Source: DASPMP01 sp035626995 (GTDB lineage Bacteria > Gemmatimonadota > Gemmatimonadetes > Gemmatimonadales > Gemmatimonadaceae). Taken from it: a DNA stretch of 64,000 nt. The position numbers and the translations under genes were made by a program. Positions 1 through 9,196 of this stretch are shown piece after piece; within the stretch, counting starts at the first letter, position 1, and each line of letters starts with the position of its first letter. Below the pieces are notes generated by a model, which made no database searches, was not told where the DNA came from, and worked only from the letters and a program-made list of their open reading frames with translations. The DNA is taken from contig DASPMP010000141.1 in the NCBI GenBank assembly GCA_035626995.1, positions 1 through 64,000 of the forward strand. Reading direction: 5' to 3'.

Positions 1-966
1 GCCGTCGGTGCTTCGAAACACTCCGCCAGCGCTTTCAAACGCATTGTTGCCTCGGCCGCCCATGACGCAATCGCCGTCACTTCCCTGTGGGGCTGGATAG
101 CGTGATCCGCTGACCTCGATGTCCGCGTAGATCAGTTTCGGATCGACGGGAGACACGTCCAGCCCGATGCGTCCCATCTCCACCGTCGGCAAGCCGCTGG
201 TGACCTTGCGCCAGCTGTCGCCACCGTCGGTGGACTTGTAGATCGCCGATCCCGGTCCGACGGTGATGCCGCCGTAGCTCTTCCGCTGCCGCTGGTAGCT
301 CGACGCATACATGATCATCGGGTTCGTGGGATCCAGCACCACGTCGTTGGCGCCAGTGTTCTCGTCGACGTAGAGCACCTTCTTCCACGTGCGGCCGCCA
401 TCCGTGGTCTTGAAGACGCCGCGTTCGGTATTAGGGCCCCACATCCGTCCCTGCGCCGCCACGAACACGATCTCGGGGTTGGAGGGATGAATGGCGATGC
501 GACCGGTGTGACGGATGTCGCGCAGTCCCATGTGCAGCCAGGACTTTCCGCCATCGACGGACTTGTAGACGCCATCGCCCCAGTAGTACGCGACGGTGGT
601 CTCTTCACCGGTCCCTGCCCACACCACGTTCGGGTGCGACTTCGACACCGCGACGGCGCCCATGGACATCGACCCCTTCACGCCGTCGAACACCGGCGAC
701 CAGGACGTTCCGCCATTCGTGCTCTTGAAGATCCCGCCGCTCGACGCGGTGATGTAGATCTGGTCGGGTTGTCCACGGGTGCGGCCCACCGCGATGTCGT
801 CCACCCGGCCGCCCATGTTCGTCGGCCCGAGGTTGCGCCATGTGACGTTCCCGAATGCCGTGGGTGGCGTGTGCGTGCTGTGATCGGCGGTCGCCTGCGC
901 CATCGCCTGCTGCGAGGCTGCTCCCAACAGTGCGACGAAAGCCAGATGAATGCGTGCGGGCATCAT
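1..966 (-). CDS. VPS10/sortilin-like beta-propeller protein, C-terminal part missing (window edge)
   Basis: The first ~320 residues of a secreted propeller protein are visible; the frame stays open to the window edge. Two adjacent ATG codons (966, 963) follow an AGAGGA ribosome-binding site, and a signal peptide ends near residue 24 (AMAQ). Asp-box (BNR) motifs follow: STNGGTSW near residue 82, SVDGGKSW near 136, TTDGGRTW near 187, then STDGGDSW. These mark the VPS10/sortilin-type propeller that is often labelled 'glycosyl hydrolase' without biochemical support. The start lies 12 nt after the stop of the neighbouring paralogue at 979, so the two are probably cotranscribed. It matches that paralogue and three others almost motif for motif. 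The ligand or substrate is unknown. Confidence 0.9.
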   Translation of the reverse strand, partial: MMPARIHLAFVALLGAASQQAMAQATADHSTHTPPTAFGNVTWRNLGPTNMGGRVDDIAVGRTRGQPDQIYITASSGGIFKSTNGGTSWSPVFDGVKGSMSMGAVAVSKSHPNVVWAGTGEETTVAYYWGDGVYKSVDGGKSWLHMGLRDIRHTGRIAIHPSNPEIVFVAAQGRMWGPNTERGVFKTTDGGRTWKKVLYVDENTGANDVVLDPTNPMIMYASSYQRQRKSYGGITVGPGSAIYKSTDGGDSWRKVTSGLPTVEMGRIGLDVSPVDPKLIYADIEVSGSRYPAPQGSDGDCVMGGRGNNAFESAGGVFRSTDG

Positions 967-978
967 GAAGATCCTCTG

Positions 979-3900
979 TTACGGGGCAGGCGTGGCGGGA
1001 AGGGTGGGAAGCGCGATCGGCGCTCTTCCCCGGGTCAATGCATTTACGGTGTTCGTCGCGCGCCGGGCGTCCTCGAAAATCCAGGTCATCTGGCGGCGCT
1101 GGTCTGCGGTGGGAACCGCGTTGAACGACTCGAGCGAGCGCATGGTCGCCGCAGCGGCGGGGAGCAACCGCTGGACTTCGTCAGCGATGCGCGTGCGCCG
1201 AACGACCGAGTCAGGAAGCGTGGCGGCCGCCTCGCGAACCGCGCCGAGGGTGCGCTGCAGGTTGTAGAGCGACATGATCGCCGCCTGCCGGGTGCGTCGC
1301 TGCGTCATGGTGAACCCATCGCTGGGATCGGCCTCCACGCTGATGTTGCCGCGCAGCTCGCGTGCGACTCCGGGGATAGCAATGGTCACGCTGTAGCGCC
1401 CCGGAAGAACCAGCGGCCCGGCTGCGGTCGCAGCACCACCACGTCCACCGCCACCACCACCGGCGGGTCGACCAGCGAGCGTAGGACCGCCTTCAGCCGC
1501 GAGCGGCAGGTCCATGCGCATGTCCCACGTCACTCGATTCAACCCGGCGTTCACGGTGCCCTGCAGCTGGCGCACGCGAGCACCCTGCGCGTCACGGATC
1601 GTGATGGTCGCAAAGCCGCTCGCGGCCTGACGCAGGTGATAGCTCACTCCCGCCGCGAACTCCGGATTGCTGAAGTACAACTCGTCGTCGCCGTACGTCG
1701 CGCCGCTGCTGAAGAGGTTCATCTGCCGCCCACGCGTCGTGGACGCGAGCACGGCGTCATCCTGCGCCAGCGCACGGGCCGTAAGCGACTGCAGCGGACC
1801 AACGTCGTCGAGGATCCAGATCCCGCGTCCGTAGGTGCCGACCACCAGCGCGTTGTCCCGCGCCTGGAACACCAGCCCGCCCACCGGCACCGTTGGCATG
1901 TTCGTGTTGAGCGAGTGCCAGGTGGCGCCTGCGTCGTTGGAGAAGTGCACTCCGCGCGCATGGCCGACCGCGATCAGGTGCGGCGAGGACGGATGCTCGG
2001 CGATGCGCGTGATCGGTGCGTCAGGCAGGCCGCTGGTGATCTGCCGCCAGGTGTCCCCGAAATTGTCACTCACGAACACGTACGGCTTGTCATCCGCGTT
2101 TCCGCGACCGTCGAAGGTCACGTAGACGCGCCCCGCGACCGTGCGGGACGCGAGCACGGTGCTGATGTACGTGAACCTCGGCACGCCCGAGATGCGTGAC
2201 GAGACGTTCTTCCAGGTTGCGCCCAGGTCACGCGTGACCTGGACCTGGCCATCCGTGGTGCCCACGTACAGCACGCGCGGGTCCACGGCGGATTCACTGA
2301 TCGACAGCACCGATCCGAAGATCGACGTCAGCGTCGGGTCGGAGACGCGCGAGCCGTTCGGCGAATAGTTCACCGCGCCGAGCGCTTTCCCCATCACGAA
2401 GATCGTATCGCGGTCGATTTGTGCCGTGAGGTCGCGGCTGACCGGGGTCCAGCTGCCGCCGCGGTCCGTACTGCGGAAGAGGACATCGGCGCCCGTGTAG
2501 ACCACGCCGGGTGTCACGCTCGAGAACGTGATCGGCGTATTCCACTCCCACCGGTAGCGGTGCGGCCGCGCTGGTGCCGGCTGTCCCGCGGCGACATCGA
2601 AACAGGAGCGGGGACGCGGCGCCATGGACGGCCTGATGCTCTGCCGCTGCATGCTCGCGAGGCTCACGCGCTGCAGGTTTCCGTTCTGCGACTCCGAGAT
2701 CATGTACGTGCTGTCGCGTGGGTCCACGTGCACATGGAAGCCGTCGCCACCACCAACGCTGTACGCATGCGCGCCCGAGATGCCGTTACGGTCGCGCACC
2801 GCGCTCGGCGTGCACCACGAGCCATTGTCCTGCGTACCGCCACACACGAGATACGGATCGCGGTTGTCGACGGAGATCTCGTAGAACTGCACGATCGGCA
2901 GGTTGTCGCGGTAGAGCCAGGTGGCGGTGCGGTCCCAGGTGATCGCGATGCCGCCGTCGCTGCCGACGATGATATGGTTGGGGTCCTGTGGATCGATCCA
3001 GAGCGCGTGGTAGTCGACGTGCAGCCCGGTGCGTGCGACGCGGAACGTCTTTCCCATGTCATCGGAGATGTGGAAGTTCACGCCAGCGCGATACAGCCGG
3101 TTGCGATCCTTCGGGTCCGCCCAGATTTCACTGAAGTATCCGGCCGGAGATTCCGCCGTGGCGTTGAGGTGCTCCCACGTTTCGCCGCCATCGATGCTGC
3201 GATAGACGCCCCCTTCACCAGCGCGTGTGTCGCGTCCCTGCGGGCCAGCGGTGCGCGTCGCGTCGGGAGGCGCGCAGTCGAGCGTCTGGCCGCCGCCTCC
3301 AACGCTGGCCACGAGCGAGACTTCGACGTCCGCGTAGATGATGCGTGAGTCACCCGGGAACATCTCGAGGCCGATACGTCCCTTGTCCGTCGTAGGCAAT
3401 CCGCGCGTGAGCTTCGTCCAGGTCGCGCCGCCATCGGTGGACTTGTGGATGCCGGAGCCGGGCCCGTTGAGGATGCCACCGTAGTTGTTGCGCTGCCGCT
3501 GGTACGTGGATGCATACAGCACCTGCGGGTTCGCATGGTCCATGACGATGTCATTCACGCCGGTGTTCGGATCCACGTAGAGGATCTTCGCCCATGTGCG
3601 TCCGCCGTCCGTTGTCTTGAACAATCCGCGCTCGGGGTGCGGCCCCCACATGTGGCCCGCCGACGCGACGTACACGATGTCAGGGTTGGACGGATGGATC
3701 ACGATCCGTCCGATGTGCCGCGTGTCTTTCAGCCCCATGTTCGTCCACGTGGTTCCACCGTCGGTGGACTTGTAGATACCGTCACCCCAGTCGCGAGCGG
3801 GGTTTGTCCCTTCGCCGGTGCCGACCCAGACGATGTCGGGCGCGGAGGGAGCGACGGTCACGTCGCCGATGGACATGGCTCCGTTGATCCGGTCGAACAC

Positions 3901-4176
3901 GGGCTCCCAGGTCGTGCCCTTGTTGTTGCTGCGGAAGACGCCACCACTCCCGCTGCCGACGAAGATCACGTCCGGTTGACCGGTTCGACGTGCGACGTCG
4001 ATGTCGGTGATGCGCCCGCTGAATGATGTGGGACCGATGGTCCGCCACGTCATGCTGGAAAACGGAGCAGGCGCGAGTCGTGGTCCGGAGGCTGGCTCGG
4101 GCGCGCCTTGCGCGGTGAGGGCAGCTGGAATCGTCAGCAGTGCGAGCGCGACGGCGGGGGCGGGGAAGCGGCGCAT
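979..4176 (-). CDS. VPS10/sortilin-like beta-propeller protein (paralogue 2)
   Basis: 1,065-residue exported protein. I chose ATG 4176 because AAGGA lies 7 nt upstream and a clean signal peptide follows (about residues 1-23, ending ALTAQG); a longer GTG-started frame from 4203 is less likely. Asp-boxes run along the chain: SNNKGTTW, STDGGTTW, TTDGGRTW, STDGGATW, SIDGGETW, STDRGGSW and SNDAGATW. This fits a large VPS10-type propeller acting outside the cytoplasm. A cysteine pair lies in CGGTQDNGSWC, a segment kept in all full-length paralogues. After the propeller a GRGIWILDD segment leads to a FlgD-like Ig module (NRVTWDMRMD, PGRYSV) and a helical tail. No glycosidase catalytic site is recognisable, so binding or scaffold roles are as likely as hydrolysis. 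Confidence 0.92.
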   Translation of the reverse strand: MRRFPAPAVALALLTIPAALTAQGAPEPASGPRLAPAPFSSMTWRTIGPTSFSGRITDIDVARRTGQPDVIFVGSGSGGVFRSNNKGTTWEPVFDRINGAMSIGDVTVAPSAPDIVWVGTGEGTNPARDWGDGIYKSTDGGTTWTNMGLKDTRHIGRIVIHPSNPDIVYVASAGHMWGPHPERGLFKTTDGGRTWAKILYVDPNTGVNDIVMDHANPQVLYASTYQRQRNNYGGILNGPGSGIHKSTDGGATWTKLTRGLPTTDKGRIGLEMFPGDSRIIYADVEVSLVASVGGGGQTLDCAPPDATRTAGPQGRDTRAGEGGVYRSIDGGETWEHLNATAESPAGYFSEIWADPKDRNRLYRAGVNFHISDDMGKTFRVARTGLHVDYHALWIDPQDPNHIIVGSDGGIAITWDRTATWLYRDNLPIVQFYEISVDNRDPYLVCGGTQDNGSWCTPSAVRDRNGISGAHAYSVGGGDGFHVHVDPRDSTYMISESQNGNLQRVSLASMQRQSIRPSMAPRPRSCFDVAAGQPAPARPHRYRWEWNTPITFSSVTPGVVYTGADVLFRSTDRGGSWTPVSRDLTAQIDRDTIFVMGKALGAVNYSPNGSRVSDPTLTSIFGSVLSISESAVDPRVLYVGTTDGQVQVTRDLGATWKNVSSRISGVPRFTYISTVLASRTVAGRVYVTFDGRGNADDKPYVFVSDNFGDTWRQITSGLPDAPITRIAEHPSSPHLIAVGHARGVHFSNDAGATWHSLNTNMPTVPVGGLVFQARDNALVVGTYGRGIWILDDVGPLQSLTARALAQDDAVLASTTRGRQMNLFSSGATYGDDELYFSNPEFAAGVSYHLRQAASGFATITIRDAQGARVRQLQGTVNAGLNRVTWDMRMDLPLAAEGGPTLAGRPAGGGGGGRGGAATAAGPLVLPGRYSVTIAIPGVARELRGNISVEADPSDGFTMTQRRTRQAAIMSLYNLQRTLGAVREAAATLPDSVVRRTRIADEVQRLLPAAAATMRSLESFNAVPTADQRRQMTWIFEDARRATNTVNALTRGRAPIALPTLPATPAP

Positions 4177-4336
4177 GTAATGATCCTTGGGAGAAGCCGC
4201 CACACGTTACGGCAAAACTGCAACGTTCGTAGCCAATATCAGCAGCCCAGATGCGGGCATCAGCACGGCGAGTGGCGCGGCCCCGCGCCGCTGCCCACAT
4301 TCGCTTCGTGTATTCTCATTCCGCCGCTGACGGGGG

Positions 4337-5512
4337 GTGTGTCTGACCATTCGTGTGGGCTTGTTGGGCGCCGGCAACTGGGCCGCGCTCGCGCATATCC
4401 CCGGCTTCAAGCGCGATCCACGCTGTGAGCTCGTCGCCATCGCGGACCCGGTACGCTCCCGGGCGGAGGAATTCGCGAGCAAGTTCGGGATTCCCGAGGT
4501 TTATGACTCGCACGACGCGCTGATCGAGAATGCCGACGTCTCCCTGATCGACGTCTGTACGCCAAGCGCCACCCATTTCGAGCTTTCCTGGGCCGCGCTC
4601 CAGGCAGGGAAGCACGTCCTCTGCGAGAAGCCGGTGGCGTTCGACTACCGCGACACCATGAAGGCGGCCGCGCTCGCGAGCGAGAAGGGCGTGAAGACCA
4701 AGATGGGTTTCACGTTTCGATACAGCCCGGCCATGCAGTATGCCAAGGCGCTGATCGACGAAGGCTTCATCGGCACGCCGTTCATCTTCAACGGCTACGA
4801 GCAGAATTCACAGTGGCTGGATCCGTCCAACCCGCTGCGCCAGGTGGATCATCTCGCGGACCAGTCCACCATCCAGGTGTCGTCGCTCGAGGGATACGGC
4901 GCGCCGATCATGGACATCGGGCACTTGTTCATGGGATGCCGGTTCTCGCAGGTGGTCGGCACACTGAAGAACTTCATCCCCGAGCGCGTCGTCCGCGCGA
5001 CGGGGAAAATGATGCGGATGAACATCGATGACGGCGACGTGTTCATCGGCGAGTTCGAGAATGGTGGCATTGGCTCCATCCAGACCAGCTTCGTGACCGT
5101 GGGCAATTATCCCGGCATCGAGGCGCGGATCTACGGCAGCAAGGGCGCCATCATCTGCCGGCTGGTCGAAGAGAACGGTGTGTGCGAATCGCTCAAGGTC
5201 GCCACGGCCGGCGAAGTCGAGTTCCGGGAGATCGACGTGCCAGAACGCTTCTATCCGGTCGGCGGCACGAAGCGCGAATCATGGCGATCGCTCTTCTATG
5301 CGAACCTCATCAACAGCTTCCTCACCGAGATCATCGATGGTGGTGAGGAGAACGCCGGCAACTTCGAGGACGGCGCCCACGTCCAGGCGCTGATCAACGC
5401 GGTCGAGGACTCACACCGCCACCGGCGCTGGGTTGCCGTGCCGGACCTGGCGGCTCCGCGCGTCGAGGTACCGCGCTACGATCGCACCGCCAGAGCCGCC
5501 ACGCCGGTTTGA
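4337..5512 (+). CDS. Gfo/Idh/MocA-family NAD(P)-dependent oxidoreductase
   Basis: 391-residue cytoplasmic dehydrogenase. The N-terminal Rossmann fold starts with GLLGAGNWA (residues 8-16). The family's CEKP motif is at 96-99 and the catalytic-type DIGH at 193-196 in the C-terminal alpha/beta domain. Family members oxidise or reduce sugar and cyclitol hydroxyls; this substrate is not predictable. The chosen start is GTG 4337 (GTG-TGT-CTG-ACC); the paralogue near 16.6 kb shares residues from the CTG onward (LTIRVG), so initiation could be slightly further in. The gene interrupts the VPS10 cluster on the opposite strand and diverges from the gene ending at 979. The 160-nt divergent gap holds TATTCT at 4311 but no convincing -35 box. 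Confidence 0.9.
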   Translation: MCLTIRVGLLGAGNWAALAHIPGFKRDPRCELVAIADPVRSRAEEFASKFGIPEVYDSHDALIENADVSLIDVCTPSATHFELSWAALQAGKHVLCEKPVAFDYRDTMKAAALASEKGVKTKMGFTFRYSPAMQYAKALIDEGFIGTPFIFNGYEQNSQWLDPSNPLRQVDHLADQSTIQVSSLEGYGAPIMDIGHLFMGCRFSQVVGTLKNFIPERVVRATGKMMRMNIDDGDVFIGEFENGGIGSIQTSFVTVGNYPGIEARIYGSKGAIICRLVEENGVCESLKVATAGEVEFREIDVPERFYPVGGTKRESWRSLFYANLINSFLTEIIDGGEENAGNFEDGAHVQALINAVEDSHRHRRWVAVPDLAAPRVEVPRYDRTARAATPV

Positions 5513-5961
5513 TTCGCGTCGTAAGCCGAGGCCGAGAGCCGCAGCTGTAGAGCCAACTGCGGATTCAACGCAGAGGCGCGGAGGCGCAGAGGAACACCCA
5601 TTCCGTCCCCCGGGTCCTACACGGTGGATTGATTCCCTCCCGAGCTAACCGCAGGGGTCGGCGAGGAACCCAGAGGATCTGAATTGAACACCTCTGCGTC
5701 TCTGCGTCTCTGCGTCTCTGCGTTGAATCAATCCCTTCCAGAGCCAACTGTCAGATCACCGCAGGGGTCGCGGAGGAATGGTTGTAACCCACGGTCGTAA
5801 GCCGAGGCCGAGAGCCGCAGCTGTAGAGCCAACTGCTGATTCAACGCAGAGGCGCAGAGGATCACCCCTCTGCGTCTCCGCGTCTCTGCGTTGGATTAAT
5901 CCCTTTCGGAGCTGACCGTTAATCGGGGCTGAGCGCCGAGCGCCGAGCGCCGAGCCCCAAC
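5513..5961. repeat. Convergent intergenic region filled with inverted CTCTGCGT-type repeats
   Basis: This 449-nt gap between two gene 3' ends holds no gene. A head segment of about 59 bp (from GTAAGCCGAGGCCGAGAGCC to the CAACGCAGAGGCG block) occurs at 5519-5577 and again at 5795-5853 with one obvious mismatch. Each copy is paired with the reverse complement of its tail: 8-bp CTCTGCGT units followed by TTGAATCAATCCC near 5692-5735, and a variant near 5868-5902. Each unit can fold into a long hairpin. A third motif, GCAGGGGTCG, recurs at 5651 and 5761. The right end carries a 7-bp GCGCCGA array (about 5933-5957). Likely role: bidirectional termination or mRNA 3'-end protection (inference). Confidence 0.8.
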
Positions 5962-8900
5962 TCACGGCACCGGAACCTGGCTACCCGCCGCGCGGTTGAT
6001 CGCCGTGATCGCGATCCTCGCATCATCCACCAGCCACGTCATCTGCTGACGCTGATCGCCCGTCGGCACGGCGTTGAAGCTCTCCAGCGTCCGTACCAAC
6101 CCGCCGGCGATCGACTGCAGTCGGTCCACTTCGGCGACGAGCCGAGTCTGCGCTGACGTTGCAGCAGCGGCCGCTGCGCGTGCCGTCACCAGCGTCTTCT
6201 GCAGGTTGTAGAGGCGCATGATGGCCTCATGACGCGTCCGACGATCCGCCGCGGAAAACCCGCTGTCCATCGGGTCCCCCTGGACCACAACCTGGCCACG
6301 CAGCGGCTGGCTTACACCAGGAATCGCGATGCTCACCTGATAGTTGCCGGGCATCACCATCGGCCCAGCGCCCGCTCCAGCGGCCCGACCACCGCCGCGG
6401 GCGGCCGTCGTCGCCTGTGCCGGCACCGCCGGGTTCATACGCATGTCCCACGACACCCGGTGGAGCCCCGCGGTGACTGGCGCGCTCATGGTGCGAACCG
6501 TGGCGCCCTGCGCATCGCTGATCGTGATGACCGCCTGGCCTTCCTTGTTGTCGCGCACGTAAAAGGAGATCGCCGGATCGAAGTCAGGATTCGGCGCGAT
6601 GAACTCCTCATGCCCGTAGAGCGATCCCAGGCTGAAGGAATTGATCTGCCGCCCGCGCGTTACCGACACGAGCAGCGCGTCGGACTTTGTCGCTTCCGCG
6701 GTCAGTGCCTGCAACGGAGCCACGTCGTCGAGAATCCAGATGCCGCGCGCGTAGGTGCCGAGGATCAGCGCGTTGTCGCGCGGCTGGAAGACCACGCTGC
6801 GCACGGGGATCGTTGGCATGTTGGTCGAGAGTGAGTGCCACGTCGCGCCACGGTCGTTCGAGAAGTGTGCGCCCCGCGCGTGTCCCACCACCAGCAGGTT
6901 CGGATCCCTCGGATGCTCCGCGATGCGGGCGACGGACGTCGTCGGCAGTCCCGTCGTGATCTTCCGCCAGCGCTGGCCGAAGTCATCGCTGACGAAGACG
7001 TACGTGTTGAAGTCGTTGTTGTAATGGCCGTCGAACGTCGCATACACGCGCCCCGCGCTTGCGCGAGATGGAACGACGCTGCTGACGAACGTGTGTGGTG
7101 GCAGCCCCGTGATACTGCTGGTGACATTCTTCCACGTCGCACCGCCATCGCGGCTCACGCTCACCTGGCCGTCATCGGTGCCGGTGTACAGCACCTTGCC
7201 GTCCAGCGGTGATTCACCGATCCAGGAGATCTGGCCGTACAGCGCGGTGAGGTCCGGATTCATGCTGGGACCGCCGCCCGGCGAGTAGTTCACCGCACCG
7301 ATGGCCTTGCCCATCACGCGCACCGTGTCGCGATTGACGCGCGATGTGAGGTCGGGACTGATCGGGCGCCAGCTGCCACCGCGGTCGTCGCTGCGAAACA
7401 GCACGTTCGCGCCCGCGTACACGACGTTCGGCGTGACCGACGAGAAGTGCACCGGCGTGTTCCACGCCCAGCGGTACGACGGGTCATTGCCAACGCCACG
7501 CGCGGGGCCTGCGGCTGCCGCCGCTTGTCCGGCCGGCCGCTCGAGGCAGGACTTCGGACGGAACAACCCGGGGCGGGCGCTCTGCCGCTGCAGGTTCGTG
7601 AAGTTCAGCCGCTGGATGCTGTTCTGCGTCGACGAGCTGTTGACCTCGATGAACGCAAACGTCGAGTCGCGCGGATCGACGTGAAAGTGCATGCCGTCAC
7701 CACCGCCCAGTGACCAGGCATCACGCGCAGTGATCCCGTTCCGGTTACGCACCGCGCTCGGCAGGCACCAGTTGCCATTGTCCTGCGTGCCCCCGCACAC
7801 CACGTAGGGGTCGCGGTTGTCGACGTTCAGCTCCCAGTACTGCGCCAGCGGGATGTTGTTCTTCCACTCCCACGTCAGCCCACGGTCCCAGGAAATTCCC
7901 AGCCCGCCGTCATTGGTGACGATGAGATGATTGTTGTTGTCGGGATCGATCCACAGCGCGCGGTAGTCGGCGTGCAGGTTCGTCTGCATTTGCCGGAAGG
8001 TCTTTCCCATGTCATCAGACACCCAGAACTGGACGCCGTCGCGATACACGCGGTTCTTGTCCTTCGGGTCTGCCCACAGGCGCAGAAACGTTCCCGCGGG
8101 CGTGTCGAAGCGCGAGAACCCCTGCTCCCACGTCTCGCCACCATCAAAACTGCGATACACGCCTCCCTGGCCCTCGACCATCCGGCCCGCTGGGCGGCCC
8201 GTGCCTGTGCGCGACGACGGTGTGGCCAGCGCATCCAGGGGACAATCACCGTCGTTGCTGTTGAACGGATATGCGCCGCCCCCGACCTCGATGTCTGCGT
8301 AGACGAGGTTGGGATCCACTGGCGAGATGCTCAGGCCGATGCGTCCCATCTCCACCGTCGGAAGGCCGCGCGTGATCTTCGTCCAGCTGTCGCCGCCGTC
8401 CACCGACTTGTAGATCGCCGAGCCGGCGCCGATGGTGATGCCGCCGTATCCCTTGCGCTGGCGCTGGTGCGTGGACGCGAACATCACCTGCGGGTTCGTC
8501 GGATGGAAGATCACTTCGCTCGCGCCGGTGATCTCATTCACGTACAGGACCTTGCTCCAGGTGCGTCCGCCGTCCTTGCTCTTGAACAGCCCGCGATCCT
8601 GGCTCGGTCCCCAGAGGCCACCGACGGCGGCCGCGAAGACGATATCCGGATTCGTCGGATGAACCAGGATCCGGCCGATGTGCTGTGTTTCGCGCAGCCC
8701 CATGTGCGTCCACGACACACCGCCGTCCGTGGACTTGTAGACCCCCTCACCCCAGTAGTACGCGGGGTTGTTGCCGTGCCCCGTGCTCACCCAGATCAGG
8801 TTCGGGTCCGTGCGGGACACCGCGATGTCACCCATGGACATCATCGTGTTCACGTGATCGAAGAGCGGCGTCCACGACGTCCCGCCGTTCGTGCTGCGGA

Positions 8901-9168
8901 ACACGCCGCCATTCTCGGGCAGGATGTACAGCTGGTCGGGTTGCCCGGTCCGTCGCACGATCTCGATCTCGGTGATGCGTCCGCCGAACAGCGCGGGACC
9001 GAGGTTGCGCCACGTAAGGGTGCGGAACAGCGGCGGCGCGAGCTGCGGGCCGTTGTCTGCTGGATTCGCGGCGCGCGCACCCTGCGCCGCCAACGTGGTG
9101 GGAACGATCGGTAGCGCGGAAAAAATCGCCGCGATGGCCAGCAACCTGCCTCGATTCATCGAATGCAC
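5962..9168 (-). CDS. VPS10/sortilin-like beta-propeller protein (paralogue 3)
   Basis: About 1,068-residue exported propeller protein of the same family as its neighbours. I placed the start at GTG 9168, with GGAG 7 nt upstream; ATG 9159 three codons later is the alternative and lacks a good ribosome-binding site. A hydrophobic signal segment ends near TTLAAQG. Asp-boxes include STNGGTSW, STDGGVSW, SKDGGRTW, SVDGGDSW, SFDGGETW, SDDRGGSW and SRDGGATW. The conserved CGGTQDNGNWC segment and the C-terminal Ig-like part (HRVSWDMRMN, PGNYQV) are present. It follows the paralogue ending at 9197 by 28 nt, so the genes from 15456 down to 5962 look like one transcript. Its 3' end faces the repeat-filled gap with the oxidoreductase gene. 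Confidence 0.92.
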   Translation of the reverse strand: MHSMNRGRLLAIAAIFSALPIVPTTLAAQGARAANPADNGPQLAPPLFRTLTWRNLGPALFGGRITEIEIVRRTGQPDQLYILPENGGVFRSTNGGTSWTPLFDHVNTMMSMGDIAVSRTDPNLIWVSTGHGNNPAYYWGEGVYKSTDGGVSWTHMGLRETQHIGRILVHPTNPDIVFAAAVGGLWGPSQDRGLFKSKDGGRTWSKVLYVNEITGASEVIFHPTNPQVMFASTHQRQRKGYGGITIGAGSAIYKSVDGGDSWTKITRGLPTVEMGRIGLSISPVDPNLVYADIEVGGGAYPFNSNDGDCPLDALATPSSRTGTGRPAGRMVEGQGGVYRSFDGGETWEQGFSRFDTPAGTFLRLWADPKDKNRVYRDGVQFWVSDDMGKTFRQMQTNLHADYRALWIDPDNNNHLIVTNDGGLGISWDRGLTWEWKNNIPLAQYWELNVDNRDPYVVCGGTQDNGNWCLPSAVRNRNGITARDAWSLGGGDGMHFHVDPRDSTFAFIEVNSSSTQNSIQRLNFTNLQRQSARPGLFRPKSCLERPAGQAAAAAGPARGVGNDPSYRWAWNTPVHFSSVTPNVVYAGANVLFRSDDRGGSWRPISPDLTSRVNRDTVRVMGKAIGAVNYSPGGGPSMNPDLTALYGQISWIGESPLDGKVLYTGTDDGQVSVSRDGGATWKNVTSSITGLPPHTFVSSVVPSRASAGRVYATFDGHYNNDFNTYVFVSDDFGQRWRKITTGLPTTSVARIAEHPRDPNLLVVGHARGAHFSNDRGATWHSLSTNMPTIPVRSVVFQPRDNALILGTYARGIWILDDVAPLQALTAEATKSDALLVSVTRGRQINSFSLGSLYGHEEFIAPNPDFDPAISFYVRDNKEGQAVITISDAQGATVRTMSAPVTAGLHRVSWDMRMNPAVPAQATTAARGGGRAAGAGAGPMVMPGNYQVSIAIPGVSQPLRGQVVVQGDPMDSGFSAADRRTRHEAIMRLYNLQKTLVTARAAAAAATSAQTRLVAEVDRLQSIAGGLVRTLESFNAVPTGDQRQQMTWLVDDARIAITAINRAAGSQVPVP

Positions 9169-9196
9169 TGGATGTCTCCGCGCTGCAATTGTGAAG

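Noticed and set aside
487..2199. Long plus-strand open frame opposite the VPS10 genes (others at 7927-9114, 12325-13590, 14281-15489)
   Set aside because: Arg/His/Ala-rich composition with no motif, fully antisense to clear VPS10 coding sequence; typical high-GC shadow frames.
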